Shown piece by piece: positions 32,134-32,205 of a stretch of DNA of 32,205 bases. Where the stretch lies: NCBI GenBank assembly GCA_964639275.1, contig CAZXCQ010000031.1:1-32205 (forward strand), in the 5' to 3' direction. This DNA is from CAZXCQ01 sp964639275. GTDB lineage: Bacteria; Desulfobacterota; DSM-4660; Desulfatiglandales; Desulfatiglandaceae. The notes under the pieces were generated by a model, which worked only from the letters and a program-made list of their open reading frames with translations, did not search any database and was not told the origin of the DNA. A program made the position numbers and the translations under genes. The first letter of the stretch is position 1. Every line of letters begins with the position of its first letter.

Positions 32134-32205
32134 ATAACATTTTGTGAAACCCGGGCAATGGGGATTCCGTTTTTCGGGCGTATAACTCGCCCGTAAGAGA
32201 GCGTA
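32134..32205 (+). repeat. Palindromic intergenic repeat, copy 6, long form, cut by window edge
   Basis: Starts near ATAACATTTTGTGAAACCCG, a slightly shortened version of the GTAACAC end. It continues into GGGCGTATAACTCGCCC and AGAGAGCGTA, the extra segment otherwise seen only in copy 3. It ends 17 nt upstream of the MBL start codon, and the rest lies beyond the window. Confidence 0.85.

Noticed and set aside
32117..32158. N-terminal extension of MBL paralogue C to an upstream ATG
   Set aside because: The extension lies in the palindromic repeat, and the internal ATG at 32116 has a GGAGG at proper distance.
1800..32205. Repeats as a CRISPR array
   Set aside because: Copies are dispersed by kilobases, palindromic and of unequal length, with no regular spacers or cas genes.

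Overview
The window is a dense catabolic gene array. It probably comes from an anaerobic bacterium of the Desulfobacterota (former Deltaproteobacteria) type. I infer this from the oxygen-sensitive class I (Fe-S) fumarase-type hydratases, B12-dependent acyl-CoA mutases, an Old-Yellow-Enzyme/4Fe-4S reductase, a soluble fumarate-reductase-like flavoprotein/Fe-S pair and a branched-chain-type ABC importer. No rRNA, tRNA, CRISPR array, transposase or phage gene was seen. Species is not determinable by eye.

Layout. From about 27.15 kb down to position 1, 22 genes read in one direction on the minus strand. In transcription order they are: IclR regulator; single-Cys Asp/Glu-racemase-family protein; metallo-beta-lactamase (MBL) hydrolase; fumarase-type alpha and beta subunits; a fused class I fumarase; succinyl-CoA-synthetase-like beta and alpha; CitE-like CoA lyase; methylmalonyl-CoA-decarboxylase-like crotonase; OYE-type reductase; two mutase large subunits and one B12-binding small subunit; AMP-forming acyl-CoA ligase; livK-livH-livM-livG-livF; a second MBL hydrolase; ScpC-like CoA-transferase; MmgE/PrpD protein; and a flavoprotein cut by the window edge. 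Across a 630-bp divergent intergenic region, a plus-strand operon encodes a creatininase-family hydrolase and a fumarate-reductase-like flavoprotein with its Fe-S subunit. A small zinc-ribbon gene and a third MBL gene follow on the minus strand.

How the genes may work together (inference). Two modules stand out. The first is hydrate-ligate-cleave: fumarase-type hydratase, then a SucCD-like 2-hydroxydicarboxylate:CoA ligase, then a CitE-like lyase. This would turn fumarate or mesaconate-like acids into malyl/citramalyl-CoA and then acetyl-CoA plus a 2-oxoacid. The second is rearrange-decarboxylate: activation, B12 mutase (succinyl-CoA type to malonyl-CoA type), then a YgfG/ScpB-like decarboxylase, with a ScpC-like protein nearby. 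This resembles an expanded E. coli Sbm (scpA-scpB-scpC) operon. Several members carry substitutions at catalytic positions: the CoA-transferase, heteromeric hydratase beta subunit, racemase, flavoprotein and PrpD protein. The real substrate is therefore probably not plain succinate/fumarate, and a substituted C5-C6 dicarboxylate is my leading guess.

A family of about 93-bp imperfect palindromic repeats, with a longer nested form, occurs six times. Every copy ends 3 to 40 nt upstream of a minus-strand start codon. One copy supplies the last codons and stop of the upstream gene.
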